From: an uncultured Pelagibacteraceae bacterium
GTDB taxonomy: Bacteria; Pseudomonadota; Alphaproteobacteria; Pelagibacterales; Pelagibacteraceae
Assembly: GCA_902564385.1 (NCBI GenBank)
Contig: CACFAT010000005.1
Span: 1-64,000, forward strand
Direction of reading: 5' to 3'
DNA length: 64,000 nt
Shown one piece after another: positions 1 through 13,632 of this stretch (its first letter is position 1; each line of letters starts with the position of its first letter). The notes under the pieces were generated by a model, which saw only the letters and a list, made by a program, of their open reading frames with translations, was not told the origin of the DNA and ran no database searches. The position numbers were made by a program, and so were the translations under genes.

Positions 1-1
1 A

Positions 2-976
2 TTGACAACAAATATTGAACAGACGCCTGATATTAAATTATCGATTAAACAAACATTCGGTATAGATTCTGATATGGAAGTGGACGCATTTTCAAAAAAA
101 ACCGATTATGTGCCAGATATAGATAAAACTTATAAATTTGATAAAGACACAACTTTAGCAATTCTCTCTGGATTTTCATTTAATAAAAGAGTTCTTGTTC
201 AAGGTTATCATGGAACGGGTAAATCCACGCATATAGAGCAAATTGCAGCTAGATTAAACTGGCCGTGTATTAGAATTAACTTAGATAGCCATGTTAGTAG
301 AATAGATTTAATTGGCAAAGACTCAATTGTAATCAAAGATGGAAAACAAGTTACAGAATTCAAGGAGGGAATTCTTCCTTGGTCGATACAAAATCCAGTC
401 GCTTTAGTATTTGATGAATATGATGCCGGTAGACCAGACGTTATGTTTGTAATTCAAAGAGTTTTGGAAGCTGAAGGAAATTTTACTTTATTAGATAAGA
501 ATAAGGTCATTAAACAAAATAAATATTTTAGATTATTTGCAACTTCAAATACAGTTGGTTTAGGAGATACGACTGGACTCTATCATGGAACACAACAAAT
601 AAACCAGGGACAAATGGATAGATGGAACATTGTAACAACATTAAATTATTTAGCTTTGGAAAAAGAAATGGAAATTATTTTAGGAAAAAATAAATCTTTA
701 GATAATAATAAAGGTAAAGAGAGAGTTGCAAACATGATAAAAGTTGCAACACTTACAAGAAAAGGCTTTATGGCTGGAGATATTTCAACAGTTATGAGCC
801 CTAGAACAGTACTACATTGGGCAGAAAATTCTGAAATATTTAAAGATGTGGGCTATGCGTTCAGAGTAACTTTTTTAAATAAATGTGATGATGTAGAAAA
901 GAATACAATCGCAGAATACTATCAAAGATGTTTTGGTGAAGAATTGCCAGAGTCGATGATAAATATTCAGGTTTAA
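2..976 (+). CDS. cobS: Cobaltochelatase CobS-like AAA+ ATPase
   Basis: AAA+ ATPase subunit of the aerobic CobNST cobaltochelatase, which energises cobalt insertion into hydrogenobyrinate diamide. Walker [10 protein letters not shown] lies at residues 68-76, Walker B is ALVFDEYD, and the sensor stretch [16 protein letters not shown] follows. The N-terminal FGIDSDMEV and C-terminal [10 protein letters not shown] blocks match alphaproteobacterial CobS end to end, so the protein is essentially complete at 324 residues. The first codon here is TTG two bases from the window edge, so the true start may lie upstream. The stop overlaps the cobT start (TAATG), giving translational coupling. No cobN is in the window. 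CobS/CobT could serve another chelatase or repair role here. The family call is very secure; the B12 role is inferred. Confidence 0.93.
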   Translation: MTTNIEQTPDIKLSIKQTFGIDSDMEVDAFSKKTDYVPDIDKTYKFDKDTTLAILSGFSFNKRVLVQGYHGTGKSTHIEQIAARLNWPCIRINLDSHVSRIDLIGKDSIVIKDGKQVTEFKEGILPWSIQNPVALVFDEYDAGRPDVMFVIQRVLEAEGNFTLLDKNKVIKQNKYFRLFATSNTVGLGDTTGLYHGTQQINQGQMDRWNIVTTLNYLALEKEMEIILGKNKSLDNNKGKERVANMIKVATLTRKGFMAGDISTVMSPRTVLHWAENSEIFKDVGYAFRVTFLNKCDDVEKNTIAEYYQRCFGEELPESMINIQV

Positions 977-2766
977 TGAACAAAGATGATCTTATAAAAG
1001 AGCAATTTAAACAAGCTTTAAACTCAACAATTAAAGCCATTTCAGGTGAAACATATCAATTAAAAGACAAAAAAAATTTAAAAGAATTTAATATTTCCAA
1101 ATTTGATAATTTAAAAGATAAAGAAAACTTTATTAAATTAAGAGCCGAGGCAGATTCAGAAGCATTAAAAAGAAAATTTTCTGATAATTCTACTTTGGAA
1201 CAAAATATTCCAAAAACACCAACATGCCATACACTTTATAAAATTTCTGAAAAAATAAGATATGAACTTTTAGGGTCACAAATGATGAAGGGAATTTCTA
1301 AAAATTTAATGACCAAATACAACAATAAGATAAGTACGGCAAAATCTGAAAATATAAAAAAGAAAGAAGAATCTAACGTTTCTGAAGCTTTTGAATATTA
1401 CATGCTTAATAAACTAATGAATGTAAGTTTATCTGAAAGTGCTAAAAAAATTTTATCATACTGGAAAGATGATTTTGAAAAATCTTTAGACAGACACATA
1501 AATTTTTTAAAAGAAAATGCAGAAAATCAGGACATATACAATTCTAAAATATCAGAAATTCTTCAGAACATGGAAATTTTCGAATCCGAAGAAGAAAATA
1601 AAAAAGAAGAGCAGAAAGAAGATGAGCAAGATAGTAATAATTCAAAAGATGACCAAAAAACAGATAGTGGAGAATCTCAGGAAAGAGAAGAGGAAGAAAG
1701 TATAAACGAAGGTGTTGATAGTTCTGACGAGATGAATGAATTTAGACTTGATGAACAACTGGGAAATGATGATGCTGAAAATAATGAAATAGAAAATATT
1801 GTTCAGAAAAAAAATTTAGGAATAAGTAATAAAGAATATAAAATATATACTTCAGAATTTGATGAGACAGCAAAAGCAGAAACATTGGAAAACTCAGAGG
1901 AAATTTCTAAATTAAGAAAAAATTTAGATCAACAGCTAACTAGTTTCCAAGACATAATTACGAAACTTGCAAATAAATTACAAAGACAGTTACTTGCAAA
2001 ACAAAATAGGTCTTGGGAATTTGATCTTGAAGAGGGTTTATTAGATAGTTCAAAGTTAACAAGAATAATTATTGATCCATATAATTCTCTTTCTTTTAAA
2101 AAAGAGAAAGATTTAGAGTTTAAAGATACAGTTGTGACTTTACTTATAGATAATTCTGGATCAATGAGAGGGAGACCAATTACTATTGCAGCTCTTTGTG
2201 CAGATATATTATCTAGAACACTAGAAAGATGTTCAGTCAAAGTAGAAATTCTTGGTTTTACAACAAAAAATTGGAAGGGTGGTAAGAGCAGAGAAAAGTG
2301 GAATAAACTTGGAAAATTAAAAAATCCAGGGCGTTTGAATGATTTAAGACATATAATTTATAAATCTGCGGATACTCACTGGAGACAATCAAAAAAAAAT
2401 TTAGGCCTAATGCTAAAAGAGGGTTTGCTCAAAGAAAATATTGATGGTGAAGCTATTACTTGGGCTTTCAATAGACTTAAGAAAAGAAAAGAAGAAAGAA
2501 AAATTCTTATGGTTATTTCCGATGGAGCTCCAGTTGATGATTCAACATTATCTGTTAACTCGGGTGATTTTTTAGAAAAACATTTAAAGCAAACTGTAAA
2601 ATCGATTGAAAACAAAAGTGATATCGAAATTCTTGCAATAGGTATAGGCCACGATGTTTCGAGATATTACAAAAAAGCGATAAAAATTGCTGATGTTCAA
2701 GAATTAGGTGATGTAATGATTGGTCAGCTTAGTGGATTGTTTGAAAATAATAAAAAATTACACTAA
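976..2766 (+). CDS. cobT: Cobaltochelatase CobT-like subunit with C-terminal vWA domain
   Basis: Partner of CobS in the CobNST chelatase, a MoxR/vWA-type pair. The N-terminal CobT domain spans about residues 1-200. An acidic low-complexity linker rich in Glu, Asp, Ser and Lys (about 200-270) follows, and then a C-terminal von Willebrand A domain with the MIDAS motif DNSGSMRG near residue 391 and [12 protein letters not shown] further on. Length 596 is normal for the family. It begins on the last base of the cobS stop. Its 3' end overlaps the convergent sensor kinase gene by 9 bp. The acidic linker is common in CobT and holds the CobS ring and the vWA domain together. Confidence 0.92.
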   Translation: MNKDDLIKEQFKQALNSTIKAISGETYQLKDKKNLKEFNISKFDNLKDKENFIKLRAEADSEALKRKFSDNSTLEQNIPKTPTCHTLYKISEKIRYELLGSQMMKGISKNLMTKYNNKISTAKSENIKKKEESNVSEAFEYYMLNKLMNVSLSESAKKILSYWKDDFEKSLDRHINFLKENAENQDIYNSKISEILQNMEIFESEEENKKEEQKEDEQDSNNSKDDQKTDSGESQEREEEESINEGVDSSDEMNEFRLDEQLGNDDAENNEIENIVQKKNLGISNKEYKIYTSEFDETAKAETLENSEEISKLRKNLDQQLTSFQDIITKLANKLQRQLLAKQNRSWEFDLEEGLLDSSKLTRIIIDPYNSLSFKKEKDLEFKDTVVTLLIDNSGSMRGRPITIAALCADILSRTLERCSVKVEILGFTTKNWKGGKSREKWNKLGKLKNPGRLNDLRHIIYKSADTHWRQSKKNLGLMLKEGLLKENIDGEAITWAFNRLKKRKEERKILMVISDGAPVDDSTLSVNSGDFLEKHLKQTVKSIENKSDIEILAIGIGHDVSRYYKKAIKIADVQELGDVMIGQLSGLFENNKKLH

Positions 2767-4038
2767 TTTTTTTAAATTTTTATTTTCCCATTCTATATTT
2801 ACTTCTGCTCCACCTCTAGTTTCAGAATTTCTAATTGTTATTCTTGCAGAATTTTTTTCTAACAATGTTTTGCCTATAAAAATCCCTAAACCTAGTCCAG
2901 TTTTTTTGTTATCTTTAGGTTTAAGTGTCTTAATATAAGGCTCTCCAATCTTATTAAGTATATCTTTTGGTATACCAGGGCCATCATCCTCTATTGTTAT
3001 TTCAGTCTTTTGACTGTCGCTTTTGATAGCAATATAGATATTTTCACTTGAAAATTTGTTAGCATTTCCAATAAAATTCCTCAAACCATAAACAATTTCA
3101 ACAGATTTTAATATTTCAAATGAGTTAGAATCTTGCTCTTTATCAATATTGAAATTCTTGTTAGAAATTTCCTTAAATGAGTTAACTATCTCATTTATAT
3201 AATCATAAAGTGTTTTATTTTTGTCAATAAAATCATCTTCTATCGTAGGATTTAATGTTAATTTTTTTAAAATCTCATTACACCTATTAACCTGGCTAAC
3301 TAATAGTTCGAGATCTTTTTTAACATCATTATTATCTTTAAATTGATCAAATAAATCGTGGGAAATAATTTTAATTGTAGACAAAGGAGTACCAAATGAA
3401 TGAGCTGCAGCTGCAGCTTGTCCCCCAAGCGAAACCAGCTCATGTTCTTTGGAAATTACTTCTTGGATTTTATCTAATGCATCTTTCCTAAGATTTGTTT
3501 CTTGTCCAAAAATAAATGCAAAATAATTTAAAAATAATAACGCAATTATCAATGCAAGAGGAATTGCATAGTAATAATACAAACTAATACTATATTCATC
3601 CAATGGTTTTGGCAATTCATAATGATAAAAAGTTAAAATTATAATCGATGCTAGAGTAATTAAAATTAAAGCAATATTTGTTTTAATATTTAAATTGGAT
3701 GCAGCAAATACACTTGGTATCAAAAGAAATATTGAAAATGGATTTAAAATACCCCCAGATAAGTAAAGTAAAGAACTCAATTGAAGTATATCTAAAGATA
3801 AAAAATTAAAAGAAGTCGCGTTTGAAAGCACTGGTTTTTTATAAAAAAACATTAAGTAGAAGTTGCTTAAAGCTCCAATAAAAATTATTAGATTAGATAA
3901 AATAAAGTTGAACTCAAAACCAAGAATAAATTTGACTGTGTTTATAGTTATAAATTGACCTAAAATCCCAATCCATCTTAAATTGATATATGTTGACTTA
4001 TTTAATGATGCTGCCTTGACAGATTGTTTTAAATCCAT
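2758..4038 (-). CDS. regB: RegB/PrrB-type redox sensor histidine kinase
   Basis: Membrane sensor kinase of the RegB/RegA family, which senses the ubiquinone pool and cellular redox state. Residues 1-175 carry about six membrane segments. The quinone-site motif GGxxNPF is present as GGILNPF (95-101). The phospho-acceptor His213 lies in [12 protein letters not shown]. The redox-box cysteine is Cys253 in QVNRCNEIL. The ATPase domain has [14 protein letters not shown] and TGLGLGIF. Two departures are visible: the residue after His213 is Ser rather than the usual Glu, and no regA lies next to it in this window. The ATG abuts the gyrB stop, so the two are cotranscribed. The family call rests on three independent diagnostic motifs. 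Confidence 0.88.
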   Translation of the reverse strand: MDLKQSVKAASLNKSTYINLRWIGILGQFITINTVKFILGFEFNFILSNLIIFIGALSNFYLMFFYKKPVLSNATSFNFLSLDILQLSSLLYLSGGILNPFSIFLLIPSVFAASNLNIKTNIALILITLASIIILTFYHYELPKPLDEYSISLYYYYAIPLALIIALLFLNYFAFIFGQETNLRKDALDKIQEVISKEHELVSLGGQAAAAAHSFGTPLSTIKIISHDLFDQFKDNNDVKKDLELLVSQVNRCNEILKKLTLNPTIEDDFIDKNKTLYDYINEIVNSFKEISNKNFNIDKEQDSNSFEILKSVEIVYGLRNFIGNANKFSSENIYIAIKSDSQKTEITIEDDGPGIPKDILNKIGEPYIKTLKPKDNKKTGLGLGIFIGKTLLEKNSARITIRNSETRGGAEVNIEWENKNLKKLV

Positions 4039-6120
<2,082 letters not shown>

Positions 6121-6266
6121 TTATAACATTTTTACAAAAAATTTAAAAATGGTAGAGACGCAAATGCTTAAATTAGTGTTGGATACCAACGTTTTTTTGA
6201 TGTTTTTTAGATTTTTTTTCTATTTCTATAAAACCCTTTAAAAAGATCATTTTTCTAACAAAAATA

Positions 6267-6356
6267 TGGCGGAGAGAATGGGATTCGAACCCATGATAGA
6301 GTTTCCCCTATACACGCTTTCCAAGCGTGCGCCTTCAACCACTCGGCCACCTCTCC
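6267..6356 (-). tRNA. tRNA-Ser(GGA)
   Basis: A 90-nt class II tRNA on the minus strand. The acceptor stem GGAGAGG pairs with TCTCTCC (one G-U at the base), followed by discriminator G and an encoded CCA at the 3' end (6267-6269). The anticodon loop CTTGGAAAG gives anticodon GGA. A long variable arm and a T-loop GGTTCGAATCC are present. The 5' end is only 1 nt after the stop codon of the upstream methyltransferase gene. Confidence 0.97.
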
Positions 6357-6357
6357 T

Positions 6358-7146
6358 TTAATCACTATTTCTAAATACACATAATGATGTATTTCTGATA
6401 TTTAAGATTTTTTTCTCTTTGGAAATTTCATTTAAGTAATTCACAACATTTTTAGCAGACTGTTTACCGGGAACGTAATCATGCCATAAAATTATTCCGT
6501 TTTTGTTGAGCATTTTGAATGATTTCTCCGTATCATTTTTTACAACAGAATAAGTATGACCTCCATCTATAAATATTAAATCAAATTTATTCATATATTT
6601 ACTCTCATCAAACTTTGTTGAATCTTCAAAAATAATGTTAATTTTATTTTCAACATCAGTACCTGAAAATAGAAATTTTTCATATATGCTTTCATTTATT
6701 ATATTTCTAAATGAAATCTTATTATCTATATTTTTTTTATTTAAATTTTTTACCTGATCTGGCCCAAGAGTTAAGGATGTAATTTTAGCATCTTTATTTG
6801 AATTAAGCGCCATTAAATAAGTAGTTTTTCCACTACAAGTACCAAATTCAAATATATTATTACTTTTTTTACTTAAAACAGATATTATCCATGCTTCATA
6901 ATCAGAGGTCATTCCTACAATTTTATTTTGTGGAGAAATAATAAAACTTTTAATTATAGTTTCTTCTTTTGGACCTTTTAAATTTTTACTTATCAATTTC
7001 TCATCAAAAATTTTGTCTAGCTCAGATATATCTATTTGTTTTATTTTTCTTTTATAAAATAAATTTCTAACTTTTTTTTTATTTGTTCTATATGTTAGAA
7101 ACAAAATTGTTAAAGATAAAATTAAGATTACAATGTCTTTTATCAT
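6358..7146 (-). CDS. Membrane-anchored class I SAM methyltransferase-like protein
   Basis: A 262-residue protein with an N-terminal transmembrane anchor (about residues 3-20, hydrophobic, then a Lys/Arg-rich stop). A Rossmann methyltransferase domain follows: a motif I-like [17 protein letters not shown] (about residue 95), the acidic strand [13 protein letters not shown], and [11 protein letters not shown]. This pattern matches the Methyltransferase_24 family, often associated with sugar or polysaccharide modification; the substrate is not deducible. The start overlaps the lepA stop by ATGA. The stop is 1 nt from tRNA-Ser. Position at the end of a translation operon is probably opportunistic. 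Confidence 0.7.
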   Translation of the reverse strand: MIKDIVILILSLTILFLTYRTNKKKVRNLFYKRKIKQIDISELDKIFDEKLISKNLKGPKEETIIKSFIISPQNKIVGMTSDYEAWIISVLSKKSNNIFEFGTCSGKTTYLMALNSNKDAKITSLTLGPDQVKNLNKKNIDNKISFRNIINESIYEKFLFSGTDVENKINIIFEDSTKFDESKYMNKFDLIFIDGGHTYSVVKNDTEKSFKMLNKNGIILWHDYVPGKQSAKNVVNYLNEISKEKKILNIRNTSLCVFRNSD

Positions 7147-8951
7147 TCTTTATTAATTCTTAAAACACCTATGAACGCTTCTTGGGGAATCTCAACTTTT
7201 CCAAATTGCTTAGCTCTAGCTTTACCTTTTTTCTGTTTTTCTAGAAGTTTTCTTTTTCTATCGGTTGCTCCACCCCCATGGATTTTTGTTAACACATCCT
7301 TTTTAAAACCTTTGATAGTTTCTCTAGCAATAATTTTACCTCCGATAGCCGCTTGGACTGGTATCATAAAATTATGCCTCGGAATTAAATCTTTTAATTT
7401 TTCACAGACCTCTCTGCCAGTAGTTTGAGCAAAATCTTTATGTATCATCATTGCAAGAGCATCAACAGGTTCTGAATTTACAAGAATATTCATTTTTACC
7501 AGATCTCCTTCTTTGTGATTAATAATTTCATAATCAAAACTAGCATATCCGCTTGTCATAGATTTAAGACGATCATTAAAATCGAATACAACCTCATTTA
7601 AAGGTATCTCATAGTTAATTACTGCACGATTTCCTGAATAACTTAAATTAGTTTGTATACCTCTTTTATTTTGACATAACTTAATAATTGATCCCAAATA
7701 CTGATCTGGAGTAATAATTGTAGCTCTAATCCATGGTTCTTCAATAAATTTAATGTGAGTAGGATCTGGTAAATTTGAGGGATTTTGAAGTTCAACAATT
7801 TTACCATTGTTTAAGTGAACTTTATAAACAACACCTGGTGTTGTGGTTAATAAATTTATATCAAATTCTCTTTCAAGCCTCTCCGTGATTATTTCAAGGT
7901 GCAAAAGACCTAAAAATCCACATCTAAAACCAAGTCCTAAAGCAGATGATGACTCTGCTTCATAAGAAAAACTTGCATCATTTAATTGTAATTTCGCAAG
8001 TCCATCTTTTAACTTTTGATATTCAGAACTATCTACAGGAAATAAACCACAAAAAACTACTGGTTTACTTGGTTTAAAGCCAGGTAATGCATCTTGGAGA
8101 GGATTTTCTGCATCGCATATAGTGTCTCCAACTTTAGTTTCTGATAAAATTTTAATACCAGTTGTAATAAAACCTATTTCTCCAGCATTAAGTTCACTCA
8201 CATCTTTTGCCTTAGGAGTAAAAACACCAACTTTTTCTACAATATATTCTTGATTTGTAGACATCATTTTTATTTTCATATTTTTTTTTAGTTTTCCATC
8301 TATAATTCTAACCAATATAACCACTCCAAGATAAGTGTCATACCAGCTATCAACTAATAAACATTTTAATTTGCTATTTTTTTCACCTTTAGGTCCAGGC
8401 AAAGAGTTAATAATTTGCTCAAGAATTTCATCTATTCCTTGTCCAGTTTTTCCAGAGCAAGGAACAGAATTAGATGTATCTATCCCAATAACATCCTCGA
8501 TTTGATTATTTGTTCTCTCAAGATCAGATGCTGGTAGATCAATTTTATTTAATACTGGAATAATCTCATGATTTATATCAAGTGCTTGGTATACATTTGC
8601 CAGTGTTTGAGCTTCAACCCCTTGAGTGCTATCTACAATTAATATTGAACCTTCGCACGCATAAAGGCTTCTACTAACTTCATAACTAAAATCTACATGT
8701 CCTGGGGTGTCTATAATATTTAAAATATAATTTTTCCCATTTTTAGCTTTATAATTTAATTTAACTGTTTGCGCTTTAATTGTTATACCTCTCTCTCTTT
8801 CTATATCCATAGAGTCAAGCACTTGAGATTTCATTTCTCTATCACTCAAACCTCCGCATTTATGAATTATTCTGTCAGCTATAGTTGATTTCCCATGATC
8901 TATATGAGCTATAATTGCAAAATTCCTAATGTTGTCTATTGTATCACCCAT
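7143..8951 (-). CDS. lepA: Elongation factor 4 (LepA)
   Basis: Ribosome-binding translational GTPase that acts on stalled ribosomes. G1 is AHIDHGKST, followed by DTPGHVDF (G3) and NKIDLPASD (G4). EF-G-like domains III and V follow, and then the LepA-specific C-terminal domain with [19 protein letters not shown]. Length 602 is typical. It starts 2 nt after the pheT stop and overlaps the next gene by 4 nt, so it is part of the long minus-strand translation operon. Confidence 0.98.
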   Translation of the reverse strand: MGDTIDNIRNFAIIAHIDHGKSTIADRIIHKCGGLSDREMKSQVLDSMDIERERGITIKAQTVKLNYKAKNGKNYILNIIDTPGHVDFSYEVSRSLYACEGSILIVDSTQGVEAQTLANVYQALDINHEIIPVLNKIDLPASDLERTNNQIEDVIGIDTSNSVPCSGKTGQGIDEILEQIINSLPGPKGEKNSKLKCLLVDSWYDTYLGVVILVRIIDGKLKKNMKIKMMSTNQEYIVEKVGVFTPKAKDVSELNAGEIGFITTGIKILSETKVGDTICDAENPLQDALPGFKPSKPVVFCGLFPVDSSEYQKLKDGLAKLQLNDASFSYEAESSSALGLGFRCGFLGLLHLEIITERLEREFDINLLTTTPGVVYKVHLNNGKIVELQNPSNLPDPTHIKFIEEPWIRATIITPDQYLGSIIKLCQNKRGIQTNLSYSGNRAVINYEIPLNEVVFDFNDRLKSMTSGYASFDYEIINHKEGDLVKMNILVNSEPVDALAMMIHKDFAQTTGREVCEKLKDLIPRHNFMIPVQAAIGGKIIARETIKGFKKDVLTKIHGGGATDRKRKLLEKQKKGKARAKQFGKVEIPQEAFIGVLRINKE

Positions 8952-8953
8952 TT

Positions 8954-11362
8954 TTAGGATCTAATTTTTGCGCCAGACTTTGACTCAACTGAAGAGATAA
9001 TTAGTTTATTAATATTGTCCAGGTCATTTTCATTTAATGTTTTTTCTTCTGACTGAATAGTTACATTAACAGCTATAGATTTTTTTCCCTCTGGTATATT
9101 TTCTCCTTCAAATACATCAAATACTCTTACTGACTTAATTAATTTGTTATCAACAGATTTAATTATATTAACTAATTCTTGAGATTTAAAATTTTTATTA
9201 ATTATAAATGCAAAATCTCTCTCTGATTTTTGGAAATCAGAAAATTTATATTCAGATTTTAAATCTTTTATCTTTTGTTTTGACTCTTTTATGTAATCAA
9301 GGCAAATTTCAAATATTACTAAACTTTCCGTATTTATATCTAATTTTTTTATTATGTTTGGATGAATCTCACCAAAATATGCTAAAGCATTTTTTTCATT
9401 TTTATTTTGGTACACCCCTCCAGATTTTCCTGGGTGATAATAAGAAGGAGTTTTATCATCTATAACAATATCATCTTTATAAATTCCTGCTTCACAAAGA
9501 CTTTGAATCACATCTTTTTTTACATCGAATGTGTCTACATTTCTTTCTTTATCATTCCAAGATAATCTTGAAACCTTACCTGCCTTCACAGCGCCTATAA
9601 CAGTCAGTTGATCTCCAGGATTTTTTCCTTTAAACGCCGGACCAATTTCAAATAAAGAAATATCTTTAAATCCTCTATCTAAATTTTTTTTTAAATAAAA
9701 TATCAAGTTTGGGAAAATAGAATTTCTTAAAACATTTAGATCTGAACTAATTGGATTTACAATTGGTATTTCTTGATCATTTTCTTTAAATAATTGATTA
9801 ATTTTAGAGTCCGTAAACGACCAAGTCACAGTTTCTAAATAACCTTTTGATGCCACGGATCTTTGTAAAAAATGAAATAATTTTTGATAATAATTAAGTG
9901 TAGGCTTTAATCTTGTCTTAACAGGTTCTGAAGTATTAATATGTTCGTAGCCTTTTATTCTTACTATTTCTTCAACAATATCAATTGATTGAGTTATGTC
10001 TGGTCTCCAAGAAGGTACTAATAACTTTAAAATTTTTTTATTCTTAGATACATTAAAACCTAACTTTTCAAGTATTTTAATTAATTCTTTATTTTCAACA
10101 TTAAATCCAGTTGTTTTTTCAAAAAGAAATGGGTCAAAATTAATTATTGTTTTCTTGTAATTTTCAATTTTTTTTACATCTAAATTACTTATTTCGCCTC
10201 CACAAATTTGTTTTATTAGCTCAGATGCTTTTATTAATCCTTCTTCAATTGATAAAGGATCTACGCCTCTTTCGAATCTGAATTTTGCATCTGTATCTAT
10301 ATTTAAATGTTTAGAAGTTTTCCTTATTGAACGTGGTAAAAAATAAGCAGATTCTAATAATATGTTTTTAGTTGAATATTCTGTTCCAGATCTTGTTCCA
10401 CCAATTATGCCACCAAGACCAAGCACTCCAGATCTATCAGAAATGACACACATATCATTTTCTAAAATATATTTTTTATTATCCAAGGCTTCGAAACTTT
10501 CTCCTTTAGAAGAGCTTCTAACAATAATTTCATTATCTATTTTATCTGCATCATAAGCGTGTAATGGTCTATTTAAATCAAACATCACATAATTAGTAAT
10601 ATCAACTATCGCAGATATTGGTTTTTGGCCTAAAGACTTAATTTTGTCTTTTAGCCATTTTGGACTTTCTTTATTTGTTACGCCTTTTATTAAACAACTT
10701 CCAAATGTTGTACATCCTTGAACTTTTTCTTTTTTTATAGTTACATTTATATTTTGATTACCTCTATATTTTAAATTGGATTTTTTATTAATTTTTAATT
10801 TACCAGCACCAGCAGCGGATAAATCTCTAGCAATCCCTCTTACCCCTAAACAATCTGGTCTATTGGGCGTAATTGACAAATCAATTACTTTTTCAGAAGT
10901 GTTTTTAAAATATTTTTCTCCAATTTTATTTGCATATTTATTATTTTTTAAATCTATTATTCCGTCGCTTTCATTGGATAATAGTAATTCTGATTCAGAA
11001 CAGAGCATTCCATATGATGTTACACCTCTTATTTTGCTTACAGACAATTTCATCTGATTTTTAGGAATAATCGATCCTGGAGGTGCATAAACTGTCAAAA
11101 GACCATTTTTTGCATTCGGGGCTCCACATACTACTTCTATTGTTTTGTCACCACCTATATCAACATCACATAACTTCAATCTGTCTGCATTTGGATGGGT
11201 TTTGGCATTTATAATTTTTGCAACAATAAAAGTATCTAATTCAGATGTAGAACTCTCAAAACTTTCTACTTCTAGACCAATATTAGTTAATTTATCTATT
11301 ATTTGATTATTATTAAATTTTGTATCAAGATGGTTTTTTAACCAGTCAATTGTGAACTTCAT
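8954..11362 (-). CDS. pheT: Phenylalanyl-tRNA synthetase beta subunit
   Basis: Beta chain of the (alpha-beta)2 PheRS that charges tRNA-Phe. In order: an EMAP-like tRNA-binding domain (about residues 40-150, [20 protein letters not shown]), a B3/4 editing domain with [10 protein letters not shown] and [19 protein letters not shown], a B5 domain, a catalytic-like core, and a C-terminal FDX-ACB domain beginning around [14 protein letters not shown]. At 802 residues it is full length. It overlaps pheS by 4 nt (ATGA). Confidence 0.98.
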   Translation of the reverse strand: MKFTIDWLKNHLDTKFNNNQIIDKLTNIGLEVESFESSTSELDTFIVAKIINAKTHPNADRLKLCDVDIGGDKTIEVVCGAPNAKNGLLTVYAPPGSIIPKNQMKLSVSKIRGVTSYGMLCSESELLLSNESDGIIDLKNNKYANKIGEKYFKNTSEKVIDLSITPNRPDCLGVRGIARDLSAAGAGKLKINKKSNLKYRGNQNINVTIKKEKVQGCTTFGSCLIKGVTNKESPKWLKDKIKSLGQKPISAIVDITNYVMFDLNRPLHAYDADKIDNEIIVRSSSKGESFEALDNKKYILENDMCVISDRSGVLGLGGIIGGTRSGTEYSTKNILLESAYFLPRSIRKTSKHLNIDTDAKFRFERGVDPLSIEEGLIKASELIKQICGGEISNLDVKKIENYKKTIINFDPFLFEKTTGFNVENKELIKILEKLGFNVSKNKKILKLLVPSWRPDITQSIDIVEEIVRIKGYEHINTSEPVKTRLKPTLNYYQKLFHFLQRSVASKGYLETVTWSFTDSKINQLFKENDQEIPIVNPISSDLNVLRNSIFPNLIFYLKKNLDRGFKDISLFEIGPAFKGKNPGDQLTVIGAVKAGKVSRLSWNDKERNVDTFDVKKDVIQSLCEAGIYKDDIVIDDKTPSYYHPGKSGGVYQNKNEKNALAYFGEIHPNIIKKLDINTESLVIFEICLDYIKESKQKIKDLKSEYKFSDFQKSERDFAFIINKNFKSQELVNIIKSVDNKLIKSVRVFDVFEGENIPEGKKSIAVNVTIQSEEKTLNENDLDNINKLIISSVESKSGAKIRS

Positions 11363-12426
11363 CTACTCAGTCCTCTATAATTTGAAGGGACATCCAATGG
11401 ATCAAAGCCAAAGTGACTTAACCATCTATAATCAGTCTCAAAAAAGGCTCTCAAATCATTAATTCCATATTTTAACATTCCAAGTCTGTCTATGCCAATT
11501 CCAAAGGCATATCCTTGATATTTACTTGGATTAACTTTTACATTTTTTAAAACATTTGGGTGAACCATTCCACAGCCTAGAATTTCTAACCATTTATTAC
11601 CTTCGCCAATTACTATCTTTCCATTTTTAATTTCATATCCTATATCTACTTCTGCTGAAGGTTCCGTAAATGGAAAATGACTTGGTCTAAATCTCATTTT
11701 AATTTTATCAACTTCAAAAAACTCCTTAATAAAATAATTTAAACATCCTTTTAAATGTCCCATATTTATATTCTTATCTATATGAAGCCCCTCAACTTGA
11801 TGAAACATCGGAGCATGGGTTTGATCACTATCTGATCTGTAAGTTCTTCCCGGAGCAATAATTTTAAAAGGAGGTTTACCTTTTAACATAGTTCTTACCT
11901 GAACTGGAGATGTGTGCGTTCTCAAAAGTAACTCCTTATTATTATCAAGATAAAAAGTATCATGCATATCTCTGGCTGGATGGTTATCTGGTGTATTTAA
12001 TGCTGTAAAATTATTATATTCATTTTCTACATCTGGACCTTCCTCAACACTAAATCCAATTTCAGAAAATATAGATGAAATTTCATCTATCACCTGGGAG
12101 ACTGGGTGAATTTTACCAATTTCAATATCTCTCTCTGGAAGAGTTACATCAATTTTTTCTCTCTCAAGTTTTAAATTAATTTCTTTAGTTTCTATTTCTT
12201 GAATTTTGGTTGATATTTTATTTTGAAGTTCGTCTTTAATGTTATTTAAATCTGAAGCTAACTCTTTTCTTTTCTCTACAGAAATTGAACCTAATTTTTT
12301 AAATTCGTTCGATAGAATTCCGTTTTTTCCAAACAGTTCAGTTTTGATGTTATTTACTTTATCAATATTATTTTCTGTATTAAGCTTATCGATATAATCA
12401 TCTTTTATTTTTTTAATATCAGACAT
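11359..12426 (-). CDS. pheS: Phenylalanyl-tRNA synthetase alpha subunit
   Basis: Catalytic alpha chain of PheRS. It has an N-terminal coiled-coil arm (residues 1-85, Lys/Glu rich). The class II core follows, with motif 2 region [13 protein letters not shown] and [24 protein letters not shown], and motif 3 [18 protein letters not shown]. Length 355 is normal. It lies 43 bp downstream of rplT in the classical thrS-infC-rpmI-rplT-pheS-pheT order. Confidence 0.98.
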   Translation of the reverse strand: MSDIKKIKDDYIDKLNTENNIDKVNNIKTELFGKNGILSNEFKKLGSISVEKRKELASDLNNIKDELQNKISTKIQEIETKEINLKLEREKIDVTLPERDIEIGKIHPVSQVIDEISSIFSEIGFSVEEGPDVENEYNNFTALNTPDNHPARDMHDTFYLDNNKELLLRTHTSPVQVRTMLKGKPPFKIIAPGRTYRSDSDQTHAPMFHQVEGLHIDKNINMGHLKGCLNYFIKEFFEVDKIKMRFRPSHFPFTEPSAEVDIGYEIKNGKIVIGEGNKWLEILGCGMVHPNVLKNVKVNPSKYQGYAFGIGIDRLGMLKYGINDLRAFFETDYRWLSHFGFDPLDVPSNYRGLSR

Positions 12427-12469
12427 TCTAATAGAATATTTGTTAAAGGAAGAAAAACAATAGTCTTGA

Positions 12470-12826
12470 TTAATTTAATGCTGCTTGAGCCCTTTTAACT
12501 ATAGTTTTGAATGCTTCGGGGTTATCGTAAGCAATTTCTGCAAGAATTTTTCTATCTAATTTAATTCCTGATTTACTTAAACCGTTAATAAACTTTGAAT
12601 ATGTTATACCTTCAGATCTGACACCAGCATTAATCCTTTGTATCCACAGCGATTTGAAATCCCTTTTTTTATTTCTTCTATCTCTGTAAGCATACTGCAT
12701 AGCTTTTTCCATTGCTTGTCTTGCAACTCTTATAGTATTTTTTCTTCTTCCCCATTGACCTTTAACAGCTTTTAAAACTTTTTTGTGTTTAGCTCTGCTT
12801 GTAACTCCTCTTTTAACTCTTGCCAT
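12470..12826 (-). CDS. rplT: Ribosomal protein bL20
   Basis: Large-subunit assembly protein that binds 23S rRNA. It is 118 residues long, with the basic N-terminus [19 protein letters not shown] and the conserved [26 protein letters not shown] and RINAGVR blocks. One base separates it from rpmI. In many bacteria L20 autoregulates this operon through the rpmI leader; I did not find a convincing L20 leader pseudoknot in the 52-bp infC-rpmI gap. Confidence 0.98.
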   Translation of the reverse strand: MARVKRGVTSRAKHKKVLKAVKGQWGRRKNTIRVARQAMEKAMQYAYRDRRNKKRDFKSLWIQRINAGVRSEGITYSKFINGLSKSGIKLDRKILAEIAYDNPEAFKTIVKRAQAALN

Positions 12827-12827
12827 T

Positions 12828-13034
12828 TTATCCTCTTAAGCTGTAAGGCATATAAGATTTTACTATCTTACCATCTTGTTTAGATAAAACAGTTGTGCCT
12901 CTTTGTTTTCTAATTTGTGAATTTGTTCTTTTAATCATGCCGTGTCTTTTTCCAGCCTGTGGGGTAATAACTTTGCCTTTAGCTGAGATTTTAAATCTTT
13001 TTTTTGCTGAACTTTTTGTTTTTAACTTAGGCAT
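12828..13034 (-). CDS. rpmI: Ribosomal protein bL35
   Basis: A 68-residue large-subunit protein with the family signature [15 protein letters not shown] and a central [20 protein letters not shown]. It sits between infC (52-bp gap) and rplT (1-bp gap) in the conserved order. Confidence 0.97.
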   Translation of the reverse strand: MPKLKTKSSAKKRFKISAKGKVITPQAGKRHGMIKRTNSQIRKQRGTTVLSKQDGKIVKSYMPYSLRG

Positions 13035-13086
13035 AATTTTCGGGGTTATACAAATATTAATTTAAATTTACAACTAGAAATATGGC

Positions 13087-13632
13087 TTATAAAGGCTGGA
13101 TTACCATAATCATTTGCTTTCCATCAAATTTTGGCTGAAGCTCTACTTTTCCAATAGTCTCCATATCTGCCTTAATTTTATCCATTAATTCATTGCCAAG
13201 GTTTGAATGTTGTAACTCTCTCCCTTTAAACCTTATTGTAAATTTAACTTTATCGCCTTTTGCCAAAAATTTCTGAGCATTTTTAATTTTGAAAGTGTAA
13301 TCGTGAACTTCTGTAACTGGCCTTAATTTTATTTCTTTTAATTCAATTTTCTTTTGTTTTTTTTTTGCTTTGTTAGCTTTTTTTTGTGCGTCGTATTTAT
13401 ATTTACCCATGTCCATAATTTTACAGACAGGTGGTTTTGCATTCGGAGCAATTTCAATTAAATCTAAACCTTCGTTTTTTGCTTTATTTATAGCTTCATT
13501 TAAATTTAAAATTCCTAAATTTTCTCCATCACTTGCAATAACTTGAACTTCATTTGATGTAATCCTGTTGTTAGACCTTGGGCCTCTTGCTTTAGTTCTT
13601 TTTTGAAAATAATTTTGTTTAAAATCTGCCAC
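13087..13632 (-). CDS. infC: Translation initiation factor IF-3
   Basis: Prevents premature subunit joining and checks the initiator tRNA. The N-domain has RSNNRITSNEVQVIASDGENLG and the linker and C-domain have KMDMGKYKYD, KEIKLRPVTEVHDY and FRGRELQH. At 181 residues it is typical. The start codon is GTG (13632-13630), directly abutting the thrS stop (TAA-GTG). E. coli uses the rare AUU here for autoregulation; GTG is less restrictive, so that control may be absent. Confidence 0.97.
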   Translation of the reverse strand: MADFKQNYFQKRTKARGPRSNNRITSNEVQVIASDGENLGILNLNEAINKAKNEGLDLIEIAPNAKPPVCKIMDMGKYKYDAQKKANKAKKKQKKIELKEIKLRPVTEVHDYTFKIKNAQKFLAKGDKVKFTIRFKGRELQHSNLGNELMDKIKADMETIGKVELQPKFDGKQMIMVIQPL

